Assembly: GCA_029532625.1 (NCBI GenBank) | Contig: JARFXM010000008.1 | Location: 1,798,001 to 1,862,000, forward strand | Origin: Lomentospora prolificans | Taxonomy: Eukaryota; Ascomycota; Sordariomycetes; Microascales; Microascaceae | Direction of reading: 5' to 3' | DNA length: 64,000 bases | Shown: piece after piece, positions 1-9,169 of the stretch | How the letters are laid out: each line of letters begins with the position of its first letter | How positions within the stretch are numbered: position 1 is the stretch's first letter | The notes under the pieces: model-generated | Seen by the model: the letters and a program-made list of their open reading frames with translations, nothing else | Told to the model about the DNA's origin: nothing | Database searches by the model: none | Program-made: the position numbers and the translations under genes

Positions 1-28
1 ACCTTCCTCCTGGGTCAAGACCCTTACA
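1..28 (-). repeat. End of an inverted LTR copy of the 236-14708 element family
   Basis: The reverse complement reads TGTAAGGGTCTTGACC and onward, which is the first 28 bases of the LTR at 236 and 14276, but with its C and G bases still present. The window therefore opens inside another, less mutated copy of that LTR on the minus strand. The rest of the copy lies outside the window. Confidence 0.75.
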
Positions 29-235
29 GGGATTACTAGTATATATTATTAGTAATAGAGATTTAAAGTTTACTTTAGAAATCTAGTTAGAAATCTATAA
101 AGTATTAAAAGTTAATTAACTAATAGTAATAGTTTACTATTTATAAACTAATAGAATATCTAAAAAAAAGATCTAGATAGTTAAGATTATAATCTACTAT
201 TATATAGTAAACTATTTAGAAGAAAGCTAGATTAA
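29..235 (+). mobile_element. RIP-degraded family B element, left fragment
   Basis: This stretch matches the reverse complement of about 51680-51850 almost base for base, and 14714-17398 matches about 49650-51700. It is therefore the left half of a family B element that was split by the gypsy insertion at 236. The last five bases, attaa, are the target-site duplication of that insertion. No reading frame survives and I cannot name the encoded protein. Confidence 0.65.
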
Positions 236-668
236 TATAAGGGTCTTGACCTAGGAGGAAGGTATAGCTAAGAGCCAGACCTAGCTGTATATAACTATAC
301 TAAGTACTAGCCCAGCTGCTACCCTTGGCTAGGCAGTATTATATAAACTAGCATCCTAGTGTAAGTAGTAGTGCTAAATGGATTAATAGATAGGTATAAT
401 TTAGTAACTCTAAATAAACTAGTATACTAGTATAGTCTAGTAGGGCTAAACCCCTAAGAGTAGTGACTATACCCTTAAGAATAATAATTATACCCCTAAG
501 AGTAGTAACTATATCCCTACTAGTAGTAACTACCTATATAGGGGTAGAACTCTATAAGAGGGATAGGTAGCTTTTATAAGACCCTTAACTTAGATCTTCT
601 TTTTTTATTATTTAAGGTTTAATATACTATAGATTATTACTTAAGCCTTCTTTAATAAGATTATAATA
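236..668 (+). repeat. 5' LTR of the degraded gypsy element
   Basis: 433 bp, nearly identical to 14276-14708. The differences I saw are C/T or G/A changes, for example gtcttgacc against gtcttaacc. It begins TATAAGGG (ancestral TGTAAGGG). A four-fold repeated motif of the type ccctaagagtagtaactata lies at about 450-530. Confidence 0.88.
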
Positions 669-2430
669 TATTAAATAATTAATTTAATAATAAATAGAAT
701 AGAATAATAAGTAGAATAAAAAAAAATAGAATAGAATAGAATATATAAGTAGAATAGAATTATAATAGTAGGCTTACTTTAATCCTAAAGGGTTAGTAGT
801 AGGAACCTCCTAGATACCTTACTTATATAAGCTTAATAATTAGTAGGTACTCTTAAATATAATTACTATAGATCTAGAGCTCCTTAGCTAGATCTACTAG
901 TAATTCTTAAGTACCCCTACTCCCCCTCCTCTACCCTTTATAGATATCCTATAATTAGAGATCCTAAAAGGTGAAATCCTAGAAATTATAGAAATAAGAG
1001 TAAATAGAAATACTATATTAGAAGTAAAGAGAAAGGTTTTAGTATAGCCTATATAGAATAATAATCTAAGTAACCTCTAGTTCTTCCTAGATAGTATTAT
1101 CTTTAAACTAAATAAAGATAAGCTATAGGGTCTAATTAGAAGTAATAAAGTTACTTAGTATAAAATTATATATATAATCCTATTTAATAAGAGATAGAGA
1201 ATCTACTAGTTCTAGGCTAGTAGTAGGATAAGTAGAGCCTACCCCCTCCTAGAGCTACTATAGTATATTACTTATATATTTAGTAATACCTAACCTTAGG
1301 CTATAGCTTAAGACTAGCTCTATAGCTTTATCTAGGCTAATAGCTAGATATTTAGAGAATTCTTCCTTATCTTTAATAATATTATAATAACTATAAGAGG
1401 GAGCTACTAAGATAATACTTTATAGCTTATTTAGCTAAGGAATACTTTATCCTCTATTTTAAAAGATAAGTTAATAGCTACTAATATATCTATAGACTAC
1501 TCTAACTATATTAGAGTATTCTACTTAATTATATAATACTTTAAATAAACCTAGTATTTTAGAGTACTCTACTAGAAGTAGAGGTACTTATCTAGGAATA
1601 AAGGAAATAGATTATAGACCCCTTAATAAGTATACTCTAACTATAGATAGGGACTTTAAAACTACCCCTCCTAGAGTAGACTAAGCTTAGAAAACCTCTT
1701 AAGGGATATAGATAGTAATATCTATATAAGTAGTACCTAAACCTATAATATTAGATAGTTTAAGGCTAAAAGAGTAAAATAAGTAGATAATAATAAGATT
1801 AATAGGAAGAGGAAGGAATACTAATACCTCTATTATAGTAGTAAAAGCTACTTTATTAGTAAGTATCCTTATATAGTAGTATATAATCTATAGGATACTA
1901 TAAATATCTATAGTATTAAAAGTACTCTAGTCTTAGAAGAAAACTCTAAAGAAGAGGGAAATAAGTAGCTTTAAAGTAAAGATAGGTCCTAAGGCTAACT
2001 AAGATAAAGAGGGTAGATATATTTAATAGATAAATAGAAGTTAAACCTACTTTTATTTTTATAATTATAAATAATTTAGAACTTATTTATCTATTAGTAA
2101 ATAAAGGGTATAAATATTATACTACTATTAGTAAGGAACTAATAGAATAGCTTTAGATCTTAGTTACTTATATCCTATTAAAAATAGTATAAAGTACTTT
2201 AGGAGTAATATAGTAAGCTATTATCTAAGAGTTAGCTATATTTATAGTTAAAATTACTAATTTTACTTAGGCTATATATATTTATATTATACCCTTCCTA
2301 GAATACCCTTTAATCCTAGGGAAGCTATAGCTCTTTTAGAATAGAGCCTTCTCTATTCTATATAAGAAGTACCTCTAGTATAATAGAGCTAATAAGTAGG
2401 TATTATATATAGAGGAATATATAAGTATAC
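669..2430 (+). pseudogene. Decayed gag and protease region of the degraded gypsy element
   Basis: This lies between the 5' LTR and the younger insertion, where gag and protease belong. It is full of stop codons in all frames. A cysteine-knuckle-like stretch with TGY codons changed to TAY can be guessed near 1825-1875. Near 2230-2330 the decayed reading resembles the end of a retroviral-type protease. These assignments come from position and loose resemblance only. Confidence 0.5.
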
Positions 2431-2435
2431 TATAA
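2431..2435. repeat. Target-site duplication of the young chromovirus, left copy (tataa)
   Basis: The five bases before the TG of the 5' LTR are tataa. The same five follow the CA of the 3' LTR at 9769-9773. This fixes both ends of the element and shows a normal integrase-made insertion. Confidence 0.95.
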
Positions 2436-2556
2436 TGTCACGGGCCGATCCGGCCTCTTATGCAGGCCGGGCGGACAAGCATGGCAGAAAAGGGTAAACT
2501 CCGGCGCAACCCGGAAAGACTAGGATTGGGCAGCACAACCTGGGCCAATCAACAGA

Positions 2557-2681
2557 GGACCGCACTTAGAACACAAGCGGTCCATGGGAGGACCGCACCA
2601 GGGGCATATGCAGTCCACGAGGGACCGCATCGGGGGCAAGTGCGGTCCACAGAAGGACCGCACCTCCAGGGCCTGCGGTCC
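2557..2681. promoter_or_regulatory. U3 array of CGG/CCG palindromic sites, period about 33 bp
   Basis: GGACCGC occurs at 2557, 2590, 2622 and 2655. Its complement GCGGTCC occurs at 2577, 2642 and 2675, with a one-mismatch copy GCAGTCC at 2610. Spacings between like sites are 33, 32 and 33 bp, about three helical turns. Two pairs, 2577-2596 and 2642-2661, share one geometry: 7-bp arms with a 6-bp spacer, i.e. CGG-N12-CCG. The third pair (2610-2628) has a 5-bp spacer. Inverted CGG triplets at fixed spacing are the classic targets of Gal4-type Zn2Cys6 proteins. The array ends 16 bp before the TATA box. The second copy is at 9424-9548. Confidence 0.8.
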
Positions 2682-2697
2682 CAAGGAAGACGAAGTC

Positions 2698-2705
2698 TAT
2701 ATAAG
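2698..2705 (+). promoter_or_regulatory. TATA box of the chromovirus promoter
   Basis: TATATAAG lies downstream of the CGG-site array and about 50 bp before the proposed transcript start at 2751. The 3' LTR carries the same motif at 9565-9572. Confidence 0.7.
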
Positions 2706-2903
2706 TCACAGTCATTACCATCATGTATTCTAGTTATTCTTTAGTTCCGCAGTAGTCAATTCAAGTCACTCTATGAACCACACTTGAATACGCATTACGG
2801 ACCTTTATTGTTACTGTCTGACTGCCTCACTTATCCACTAACAGGCCCGACTGTTCTAACCTTAAAGCGACTAACCCTATCGGAAGTGTTGGAACGTCAC
2901 ACG

Positions 2904-2912
2904 TTGACTACT
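2904..2912 (+). other. Putative self-priming primer-binding site
   Basis: TTGACTACT, starting two bases after the 5' LTR, is exactly complementary to AGTAGTCAA at 2751-2759 in the LTR. That site lies about 53 bp downstream of the TATA box, where a transcript could begin. In Tf1 and sushi-type elements the RNA's own 5' end pairs with a site next to the LTR and primes reverse transcription. I infer the same here. No transcript start is known, and a tRNA-primed alternative (TGG at 2919) is not excluded. Confidence 0.5.
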
Positions 2913-2964
2913 CCTGTTTGGTAAGTGACCCTTTCAAACAGTAAAGAAACTAACAGCAGGAACC

Positions 2965-5556
2965 ATGGCGAATGAAACCGCATCTAGCACCAGCATCGCA
3001 GCTGCCAGCAAGGAACAGCTTGCCAAAAAGATCAAGGAACTTACAGAGCAACTTCAACAAGCCCGACAGCAAAATGCCCAACTCCAGGAACAACACCGAC
3101 CTGTCACGCATGAAGACATGTCGTCTCTCTTCCAAACCGTTGTCCAATCCACCGCCGACACTGTTGCAGAAGCAAGGAAGCCCAAGGTCCACTTCCCAGG
3201 ACCCGAGAAGTTCGATGGAAGCCGTATCAAGCTACGGTCCTTCCTCACGTACATGAGGGCGTATCACGACCACTATGGAATCACCGATGCCGCCACCAAA
3301 GTTACCAGCACGGTGGGATTCCTGGTCGGAGACGCCGCAGCATGGTTTGAACCAACCTTGCGGGACTACTACACCAATGAACCTGCACAACAAGACAGCA
3401 CGACCAAGAGGATGTTCAAAAACTACGACAACTTCGAAGAAGCCATCAAAGGGGCTTTTGGAGATCCAGACGAAGACCAGACCATGAAACGAAAGCTCAG
3501 GGAAACCCGACAAAAGACCTCAGCCTCGGAATATGTGTCTAAGTTCCGACAAATCGCCGCACACCTTGAATGGGATGACGAATCCATGATCGAACACTTC
3601 TACCATGGGTTAAAGGATGAAGTGAAAGATGAAATTAATAAGATCCTGGATACTCCTATAGAACTTGGAAAGTATATGGACCTCGCTGTTAGGATTGACA
3701 ACCGACTGTATCAACGGCGACTAGAGAAACGCCAGAAGACACCATACAGCGGAGGATATAGCAAAAAACGGGAAGCTAACACCGGGAAACGACGTAACGG
3801 CAACACCTCATGGGGAACCCACCCAGGGCCCATGGAACTCGATTCCGCCACACGAAAAGACGACTACGGAATCAAGAAACGAATGGAGGACCGTCTCGGT
3901 AAATGCTACACCTGTGGCCGCATAGGACATTTCGCAAGAGAATGCCGAAATGGAGGAAACTGGGGAGCAGGGAGAAAAGAACAAGGAGACCAAAAGAACA
4001 AGAGCTGGAGACCTGCACCTCAAGGAAAAACCCGGAGCAACAACGAGCAAAGCAGGGCTAGCGATGAACCCACCACCCGGACTCGGACCTTAGCCAGCAG
4101 CACTGTCCCAGACCACCGAGTTATGCATTGGACTGCGTGCTACGACGACGACTGTCAAGTACACCGTGATGGGAAGGATGGAGCCGGATACTACCCACGA
4201 AAACCGCGAACCCTTGCAACTATGGAAAGAGAAAAGGCTGGACCAAGCAACCTCGAAGCTAATGATGTTGAAAAGGAGATGCTTGCAGTACTTAAAAAGT
4301 ACCCAGAAGTGGAAGCAAAAGAACTAAACATCGCCGTATTCCACCAGAAGCATCACAACCACAAGCAAGGCAAGAAACCACCCGCAGAATACACTCAACA
4401 CATGGAGTGGATCCGAATTACCTCGCGACAACGACGAAAAGGGAAAGAGGTCGAGAACCAAGGACTTCCCCCTTATCAAGAAGTGATACCCATCACTAAA
4501 GAAGAAGGAACCACCCAGAAAATCAATAAGTGTATTAAAGACACTGAAAAACTAGCAAGGAAGGTCCATGACCTCGAAGAAGTAATCAATGAGCTGGACG
4601 ACACTCTCTGCGACCAACTCGACGAAGATCAAAAGAATGATCTACCAAAACAGTTCAAACTAATGATCGAGAAACTCAGTCGAATCGAAACACGACAAGC
4701 AGAAACGGCTAGAAGACTGGAACATGTGGAAACAAGAACCGAAAATATAGAGGAACTTGTACAAACCACAAACCACAGAACTGACGAAACTATCACCGGC
4801 ATCCTAGAATGGATGACCGAACGCGACGAACTCATCATAGAAATACAAGGACAAGTCAAGGGACTCGAAACCGAGCTTGACGACGTAGACGCGGTGGCCG
4901 TGCAGGCATACACCGAAGCTACAGAAAAAGAAATGGACGCAGCAAAACGAGACGTCCAGGCGATGAGGGAAGCAAGACTACGGGTAGCACAACGAAACTC
5001 CGAACGCAACAGGCAAGCCATGAAGATACGCGAACAACGGCACAAAGAACCACAAGGACGACGAAGCCTGGAGAACGCTTCCAAAAAGGCACAAGAAAGC
5101 TACAAACGAGCCATCACACTGGAAAACCGAAGTCTGAACATCATGAGCTCCGATGAAACCAAACATTTAAAAGTACCAATTACGATTCAAGGACGAACAT
5201 ACAAAGCCTTAATAGACAGCGGAGCACAAGGAAATTTCATCTCGCCAGACGTGGTGAATGAACTACAACTCCCATGGAATCACAAGGAACGACCATACCC
5301 GTTAAGCAACTGCGAAGGAGAACTTGTCACGTATGGAAAAGGCATGGTAAACATGGAGACTGCGCACCTCGATGTCATGATCCAAAACCAACCCGATAAA
5401 ATATCCTTCGATATCACGGAATCGAACCATCCTATTGTGATTGGCACACCATGGTTGAGAACCCGAAACCCGAGAATAGACTGGATTACTGATCAGCTCG
5501 CTTGGACTGGGATCCAAGGAGAATCCGTCGACGGTTCAGTCCCTGAGCAGCATTGA
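2965..5556 (+). CDS. Gag polyprotein with zinc knuckle, long coiled coil and aspartic protease
   Basis: 863 aa; the ATG at 2965 is in a good context (aaccATGG). The N-terminal part is a retrotransposon Gag core (about residues 60-240). A CCHC zinc knuckle follows, C314-C317-H322-C327, for RNA packaging. A second Cys/His motif, C392-X4-C397-X2-H400 inside the segment HWTACYDDDC, is of a kind I recall from other fungal gypsy Gags. Residues about 510-720 are rich in heptad-like Leu/Ile/Glu/Lys and look like a long coiled coil, unusual between nucleocapsid and protease. The C-terminal region is the retropepsin domain with the catalytic D751-S-G-A. The frame ends at UGA 5554-5556, and pol continues in the same frame after it, so Gag-Pol is probably made by stop readthrough. 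Confidence 0.93.
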   Translation: MANETASSTSIAAASKEQLAKKIKELTEQLQQARQQNAQLQEQHRPVTHEDMSSLFQTVVQSTADTVAEARKPKVHFPGPEKFDGSRIKLRSFLTYMRAYHDHYGITDAATKVTSTVGFLVGDAAAWFEPTLRDYYTNEPAQQDSTTKRMFKNYDNFEEAIKGAFGDPDEDQTMKRKLRETRQKTSASEYVSKFRQIAAHLEWDDESMIEHFYHGLKDEVKDEINKILDTPIELGKYMDLAVRIDNRLYQRRLEKRQKTPYSGGYSKKREANTGKRRNGNTSWGTHPGPMELDSATRKDDYGIKKRMEDRLGKCYTCGRIGHFARECRNGGNWGAGRKEQGDQKNKSWRPAPQGKTRSNNEQSRASDEPTTRTRTLASSTVPDHRVMHWTACYDDDCQVHRDGKDGAGYYPRKPRTLATMEREKAGPSNLEANDVEKEMLAVLKKYPEVEAKELNIAVFHQKHHNHKQGKKPPAEYTQHMEWIRITSRQRRKGKEVENQGLPPYQEVIPITKEEGTTQKINKCIKDTEKLARKVHDLEEVINELDDTLCDQLDEDQKNDLPKQFKLMIEKLSRIETRQAETARRLEHVETRTENIEELVQTTNHRTDETITGILEWMTERDELIIEIQGQVKGLETELDDVDAVAVQAYTEATEKEMDAAKRDVQAMREARLRVAQRNSERNRQAMKIREQRHKEPQGRRSLENASKKAQESYKRAITLENRSLNIMSSDETKHLKVPITIQGRTYKALIDSGAQGNFISPDVVNELQLPWNHKERPYPLSNCEGELVTYGKGMVNMETAHLDVMIQNQPDKISFDITESNHPIVIGTPWLRTRNPRIDWITDQLAWTGIQGESVDGSVPEQH

Positions 5557-5559
5557 CTA
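5554..5559 (+). promoter_or_regulatory. Leaky stop, UGA-CUA, between gag and pol
   Basis: The gag stop is tga followed by cta. The same frame then stays open through the whole of pol (ORF from 5596 by its first ATG, stop at 8701-8703). UGA CUA is a known efficient readthrough context in eukaryotic and viral mRNAs. No frameshift is needed to fuse the two products. Confidence 0.65.
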
Positions 5560-8500
5560 GAGCAGCATGCGCCAAACGAACCGAGAGCCTTTCGAATGAT
5601 GGTACACATTAAAGCGCTCGCCACTAAAGATTCGAATCACCTACCAAAAGGAAAGAAACACAAACAAAACCGGACAACACGTTGCGTGATGAGCATGACT
5701 ACCACGCTAACAAAAGAAGAAACGATACAGAACTTGCCACCACGATACCGCAAGTACAGCAAAATATTCGCAGAAGAATTGGAAACCGGACTCCCAGAAC
5801 ATAGCAAATGGGATCACGAGATTCATCTCAAACCAGGAACACAACCCAAGTTCATGCCAATATACAACCTAAACGAAAACCAGTTGAAAGAACTTTGGGA
5901 ATATATACAAGAAAACATCAGGAAAGGGTTCATTAGACCCTCAACATCACCAGCAGGATACCCTATCCTCTTTGTACCAAAGAAGGATGGAAGACTACGC
6001 ATGTGCGTAGACTACCGCCAACTCAACGAGATCACTATCAAGAACCGATACCCACTACCGTTGATCTCAGAGTTGAGGGACAGACTACGAAAAGCAAAAT
6101 GGTTTACTGCCCTAGATCTCAAAGGGGCATACAACCTTATCAGGATCAAGGAAGGAGACGAGTGGAAGACAGCCTTCCGCACCCGATACGGACACTTCGA
6201 ATATTGTGTCATGCCATTCGGACTTACCAATGCACCAGCAACCTTCCAAACCATGATCAACCATGTGCTACGAGAGCACCTAGATCAGTTTGTGGTAGCC
6301 TATTTAGATGATATCCTCATCTTCTCGGAGACCTTGGAGGAACACGAGGAACACGTCGAAAAGGTACTACAAAAACTCCACGATGCCAACTTGTTGGTAG
6401 AACTAAAGAAAAGTCACTTCCATGTACAAGAAGTAGACTTCCTCGGATACACTATCCGACCAGGAGAAATCAGAATGCAGGAATCAAAAGTCAAGGCCGC
6501 GCTTGACTGGCCGGTACCTCAGACGGTTACTGAAGTACGGGGATTCCTAGGATTCATCAATTTCTACAGGAGGTTCCTGAAGGACCACAGCAAGAGAGTC
6601 AGACCTCTCACAGAGCTTACGAAGAACGAGAACACCTTCGTATGGGGGACAGAACAGCAACAAGCGTTCCAAGAAGCAAAACAGAGTATTTGCGAGAGAC
6701 CAGTGTTATACGAAGCAGACCCTAGCAAACCTTTCGAAGTCGAGACAGACGCATCAGACTACGCCCTAGGAGCACAACTCGGACAAAGAGACGAACAAGG
6801 AAGGATACACCCGATCGCTTTTATGTCGAAAAAGTTAAGTGGACCCGCACTACGATACGGGATCCCAGACAAAGAACTCATGGCAATTGTCGAAGCCTTC
6901 AAGGAATGGAAACATTACCTCATAGGGGCAAAACACCCTATTATTGTCTATTCCGATCATAAGAACCTCACCAGCTTCACAACCACCAAAGAGCTGAACA
7001 AGCGGCAAGTCCGATGGGCTGAATTCCTCTCCGAATACGACTTCAAAATCGTACATGTCAAAGGCAAAGAAAACGGACGAGCTGACGCACTTAGCCGACG
7101 ACCAGATCACTTCCAAAAGATACCTAAGGAAGCAAGTACGATATTCCATTACGACGAACAAGGAAGCCTACGGCAACTAGCAGCAAGCTACCAAATCAAC
7201 ACCACTACCAAGGTAATGGAAGAAATCGAAAGTTACTATAAGGATCTAAAACAAGAACGACATAAGAAGAACACACCAGTACCCCCAGAACTAGCCAAGG
7301 AACTAATACGAGCAATACACAAGTCACCACTTAGTGGGCACCCAGGGATCACGAAAACGATCAAAAGAATACCAAGAGGATACCTCATCCCACAGCTGAA
7401 AACAGTGGTCAAGGAAGTACTCGCCGAATGCGCTTCGTGCGCAAAGAACAAAAACTCGCGACACAAGCCGCAAGGGCTATTACAGCCAATGCCAGTACCA
7501 GAAGTACCATGGCAAAAGATTGTCATTGACTTTATTGTCAAGTTACCAAAGTCAGAAGATCCAACCACAGGAGTCAAATACGACAGCATCATGGTAGTCG
7601 TAGACCGACTCACGAAATATGCTTACTTCATACCCTGCAATGAAGCCATGAAAGCACCTCGATTCGCAGAACTATTCCTACGGACAGTGGCCGCAAACCA
7701 CAACCTACCGGAAGAAATCAACACTGACAGAGGAAGCGTCTTCGCTTCCCACTTCTGGCAGAGCCTTTCAGATAGGTTAGGAATCAACCACAAGTTATCC
7801 ACAGCCTACCATCCTGAAACCCAAGGACAGGTAGAACGGGTAAATCAAACACTGGAAACCTACCTACGACACTATATCAACTGGGAACAAAACAACTGGG
7901 TAGCGCTACTACCCCTAGCCCAGTACGCCTACAACACCAACGTGTCAGAAAGTACAGGAATATCGCCGTTCTATGCGAACTATGGAATACAACCCAAGAC
8001 AGGATTCGAGCCTGTAGGAACGAAAACACAGGCCGAACAAGCAATCATCCAATCAGAAAAAATGAAGGAACTCCACAAGCAACTAACGGAAGAACTGGAG
8101 TTCGTAAAACAAAGGATGAAGCACTACGCAGATAGGAAAAGGATTGAGGGACCAACCTTTAAGGAGGGAAGCAAGGTCTACCTACTGCGAAAGAAACCAG
8201 GAACGAGGGACCCACAAATCAAAACCCGACGACCAAGCGACAAACTCGATCACCGAAAAATCGGGCCCTTCATCGTGAAAAGGAAAATCTCGGAAGTCAA
8301 CTATGAACTACAACTTCCCGAAACAATGAAGATAAACCCCGTGTTCCACGTCGCGCTACTCGAACCGGCACACCAAGATACACCTACCGAAGAAACTATA
8401 GAAGTAGCCGCAACAGAAGGAGAATACGAAGTGGAGAAGGTTCTTAACTCCATGATCGACGATGGGAAAGTCAAATATTTGATTAAATGGAAAGGCTACG

Positions 8501-8703
8501 ACCACAACGAAAATACTTGGGAGCCTATCCAGAATCTGGCTGGGAGCCCGATATTACTTGCGAAGTTTCACCAGGAGAACCCAGGGAAACCTCGAGATCC
8601 AACGGCGGGAGGTCAGGAGCGAGACCAAGGGCATCCCAATCGAGCACCCCGAAAGCGCCAAGGGACTGAGCGTCCCCGACGGCCTGCTGGGTCTCGACGA
8701 TGA
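5557..8703 (+). CDS. Pol polyprotein: reverse transcriptase, RNase H, integrase, chromodomain
   Basis: Open from the codon after the gag UGA; the first ATG is at 5596, giving 1035 aa if numbered from there. Reverse transcriptase carries the catalytic YLDD at residues 236-239. RNase H carries its first acidic residue in ETDAS (D385). Integrase follows with an N-terminal HHCC zinc domain (GHPG ... CASC), a DDE core (IDFI, NTDRGS, QVERVNQ) and a GPF/Y-like module (IGPFIV). The C-terminus holds a chromodomain (about residues 944-1000) with the aromatic residues in YEVEK, KWKGY and NTWEP. In chromoviruses this domain steers integration toward methylated-histone chromatin, which fits insertion into a RIP-degraded repeat. 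The last 179 nt overlap the antisense gene. Confidence 0.95.
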   Translation, partial: LEQHAPNEPRAFRMMVHIKALATKDSNHLPKGKKHKQNRTTRCVMSMTTTLTKEETIQNLPPRYRKYSKIFAEELETGLPEHSKWDHEIHLKPGTQPKFMPIYNLNENQLKELWEYIQENIRKGFIRPSTSPAGYPILFVPKKDGRLRMCVDYRQLNEITIKNRYPLPLISELRDRLRKAKWFTALDLKGAYNLIRIKEGDEWKTAFRTRYGHFEYCVMPFGLTNAPATFQTMINHVLREHLDQFVVAYLDDILIFSETLEEHEEHVEKVLQKLHDANLLVELKKSHFHVQEVDFLGYTIRPGEIRMQESKVKAALDWPVPQTVTEVRGFLGFINFYRRFLKDHSKRVRPLTELTKNENTFVWGTEQQQAFQEAKQSICERPVLYEADPSKPFEVETDASDYALGAQLGQRDEQGRIHPIAFMSKKLSGPALRYGIPDKELMAIVEAFKEWKHYLIGAKHPIIVYSDHKNLTSFTTTKELNKRQVRWAEFLSEYDFKIVHVKGKENGRADALSRRPDHFQKIPKEASTIFHYDEQGSLRQLAASYQINTTTKVMEEIESYYKDLKQERHKKNTPVPPELAKELIRAIHKSPLSGHPGITKTIKRIPRGYLIPQLKTVVKEVLAECASCAKNKNSRHKPQGLLQPMPVPEVPWQKIVIDFIVKLPKSEDPTTGVKYDSIMVVVDRLTKYAYFIPCNEAMKAPRFAELFLRTVAANHNLPEEINTDRGSVFASHFWQSLSDRLGINHKLSTAYHPETQGQVERVNQTLETYLRHYINWEQNNWVALLPLAQYAYNTNVSESTGISPFYANYGIQPKTGFEPVGTKTQAEQAIIQSEKMKELHKQLTEELEFVKQRMKHYADRKRIEGPTFKEGSKVYLLRKKPGTRDPQIKTRRPSDKLDHRKIGPFIVKRKISEVNYELQLPETMKINPVFHVALLEPAHQDTPTEETIEVAATEGEYEVEKVLNSMIDDGKVKYLIKWKGYDHNENTWEPIQNLAGSPILLAKFHQENPGKPRDPTAGGQERDQGHPNRAPRKRQGTERPRRPAGSRR

Positions 8704-9169
8704 GAGTATCCCTCTCCTCCTCCATCGACAAACCAGCAACACCACGCCGATAAAGTTCATTACCCCGCTCCTTAAGGAGTTTCCGCTGACGACGGAGGCG
8801 GGCAATCCTCGCCATAATTTCAAGAAGCTGGTCCTCAGATTTTTCCAAAGCCTCATCCACCTTTTTGGTTTCGGCCATATTGCGGGATACTGGAAAAAGT
8901 TAGGACTGCCACAAGGAAGGTGGGGAAGATGGAAAATACCCACAAGACGAAGCCACCAGGGAACCATCGCAAGCACGCTTCCCCTTGGCACAGGCTAAAC
9001 ATTGGGAAGAATTCGGTGCCATACGGCACACCTTCTTCTGGCGATAACAACGGGTGCACGGCATTTCAAGGTCGTCACCAAAGGAAGAAATGTATTCCAC
9101 GAGCTTTTCGTTCTCTCGTTTCTTTCTGAGGGATTGCGTGGAAGGGCGTTTCGCTACCCGGTTCGACAT
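8525..9169 (-). CDS. Antisense two-exon gene: Zn2Cys6 cluster plus coiled coil
   Basis: Exon 1 is 9169-8944, the intron 8943-8890 (54 nt: GTGGGT donor, CTAAC branch site, TTTTTCCAG acceptor), exon 2 8889-8525. The joined frame gives 196 aa. The start at 9169 was chosen because the sequence beyond it is a pyrimidine-rich leader; an in-frame ATG at 9280 also exists. Residues 38-67 read C-X2-C-X6-C-X8-C-X2-C-X6-C, the exact Gal4-type Zn2Cys6 pattern, with Lys/Arg between the second and third Cys and a Pro in the loop. Residues about 80-125 are a charged, Leu-rich helix likely to form a coiled coil, as in Gal4-type dimers. A short acidic, Pro/Leu-rich tail follows. I recall similar Cys-rich/coiled-coil hypothetical proteins in fungal genomes but cannot verify it. 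Proposed role: DNA-binding regulator of the element's LTR. Exon 2 overlaps the end of pol. Confidence 0.7.

Larger units (their letters stand above)
2436..2901 (+). repeat. 5' LTR of the young chromovirus
   Basis: 466 bp, beginning TGTCACGGGCC and ending GGAACGTCACA. U3 contains the GGACCGC/GCGGTCC array (2557-2681) and a TATA box at 2698-2705. The likely transcript start and R region begin near 2751. The copy at 9303-9768 looks identical. Confidence 0.95.

Noticed and set aside
2460..2744. Open frame of 94 aa within the 5' LTR (and its extended form 9054-9611)
   Set aside because: It lies in U3 over the CGG-site array and TATA box, has no domain, and is a by-product of the GC-rich repeats.
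2919..2933. TGG... sequence as a tRNA primer-binding site
   Set aside because: It lies 17 bases after the LTR and I could not match it to a tRNA 3' end; the 9-nt self-complementary site next to the LTR is a better candidate. Kept as an alternative.
8554..8998. Other long frames at the pol 3' end (8558-8998 plus, 8554-8991 minus)
   Set aside because: They are shadows of the antisense exons and of pol, without domain-like composition or splice signals that join them to anything.
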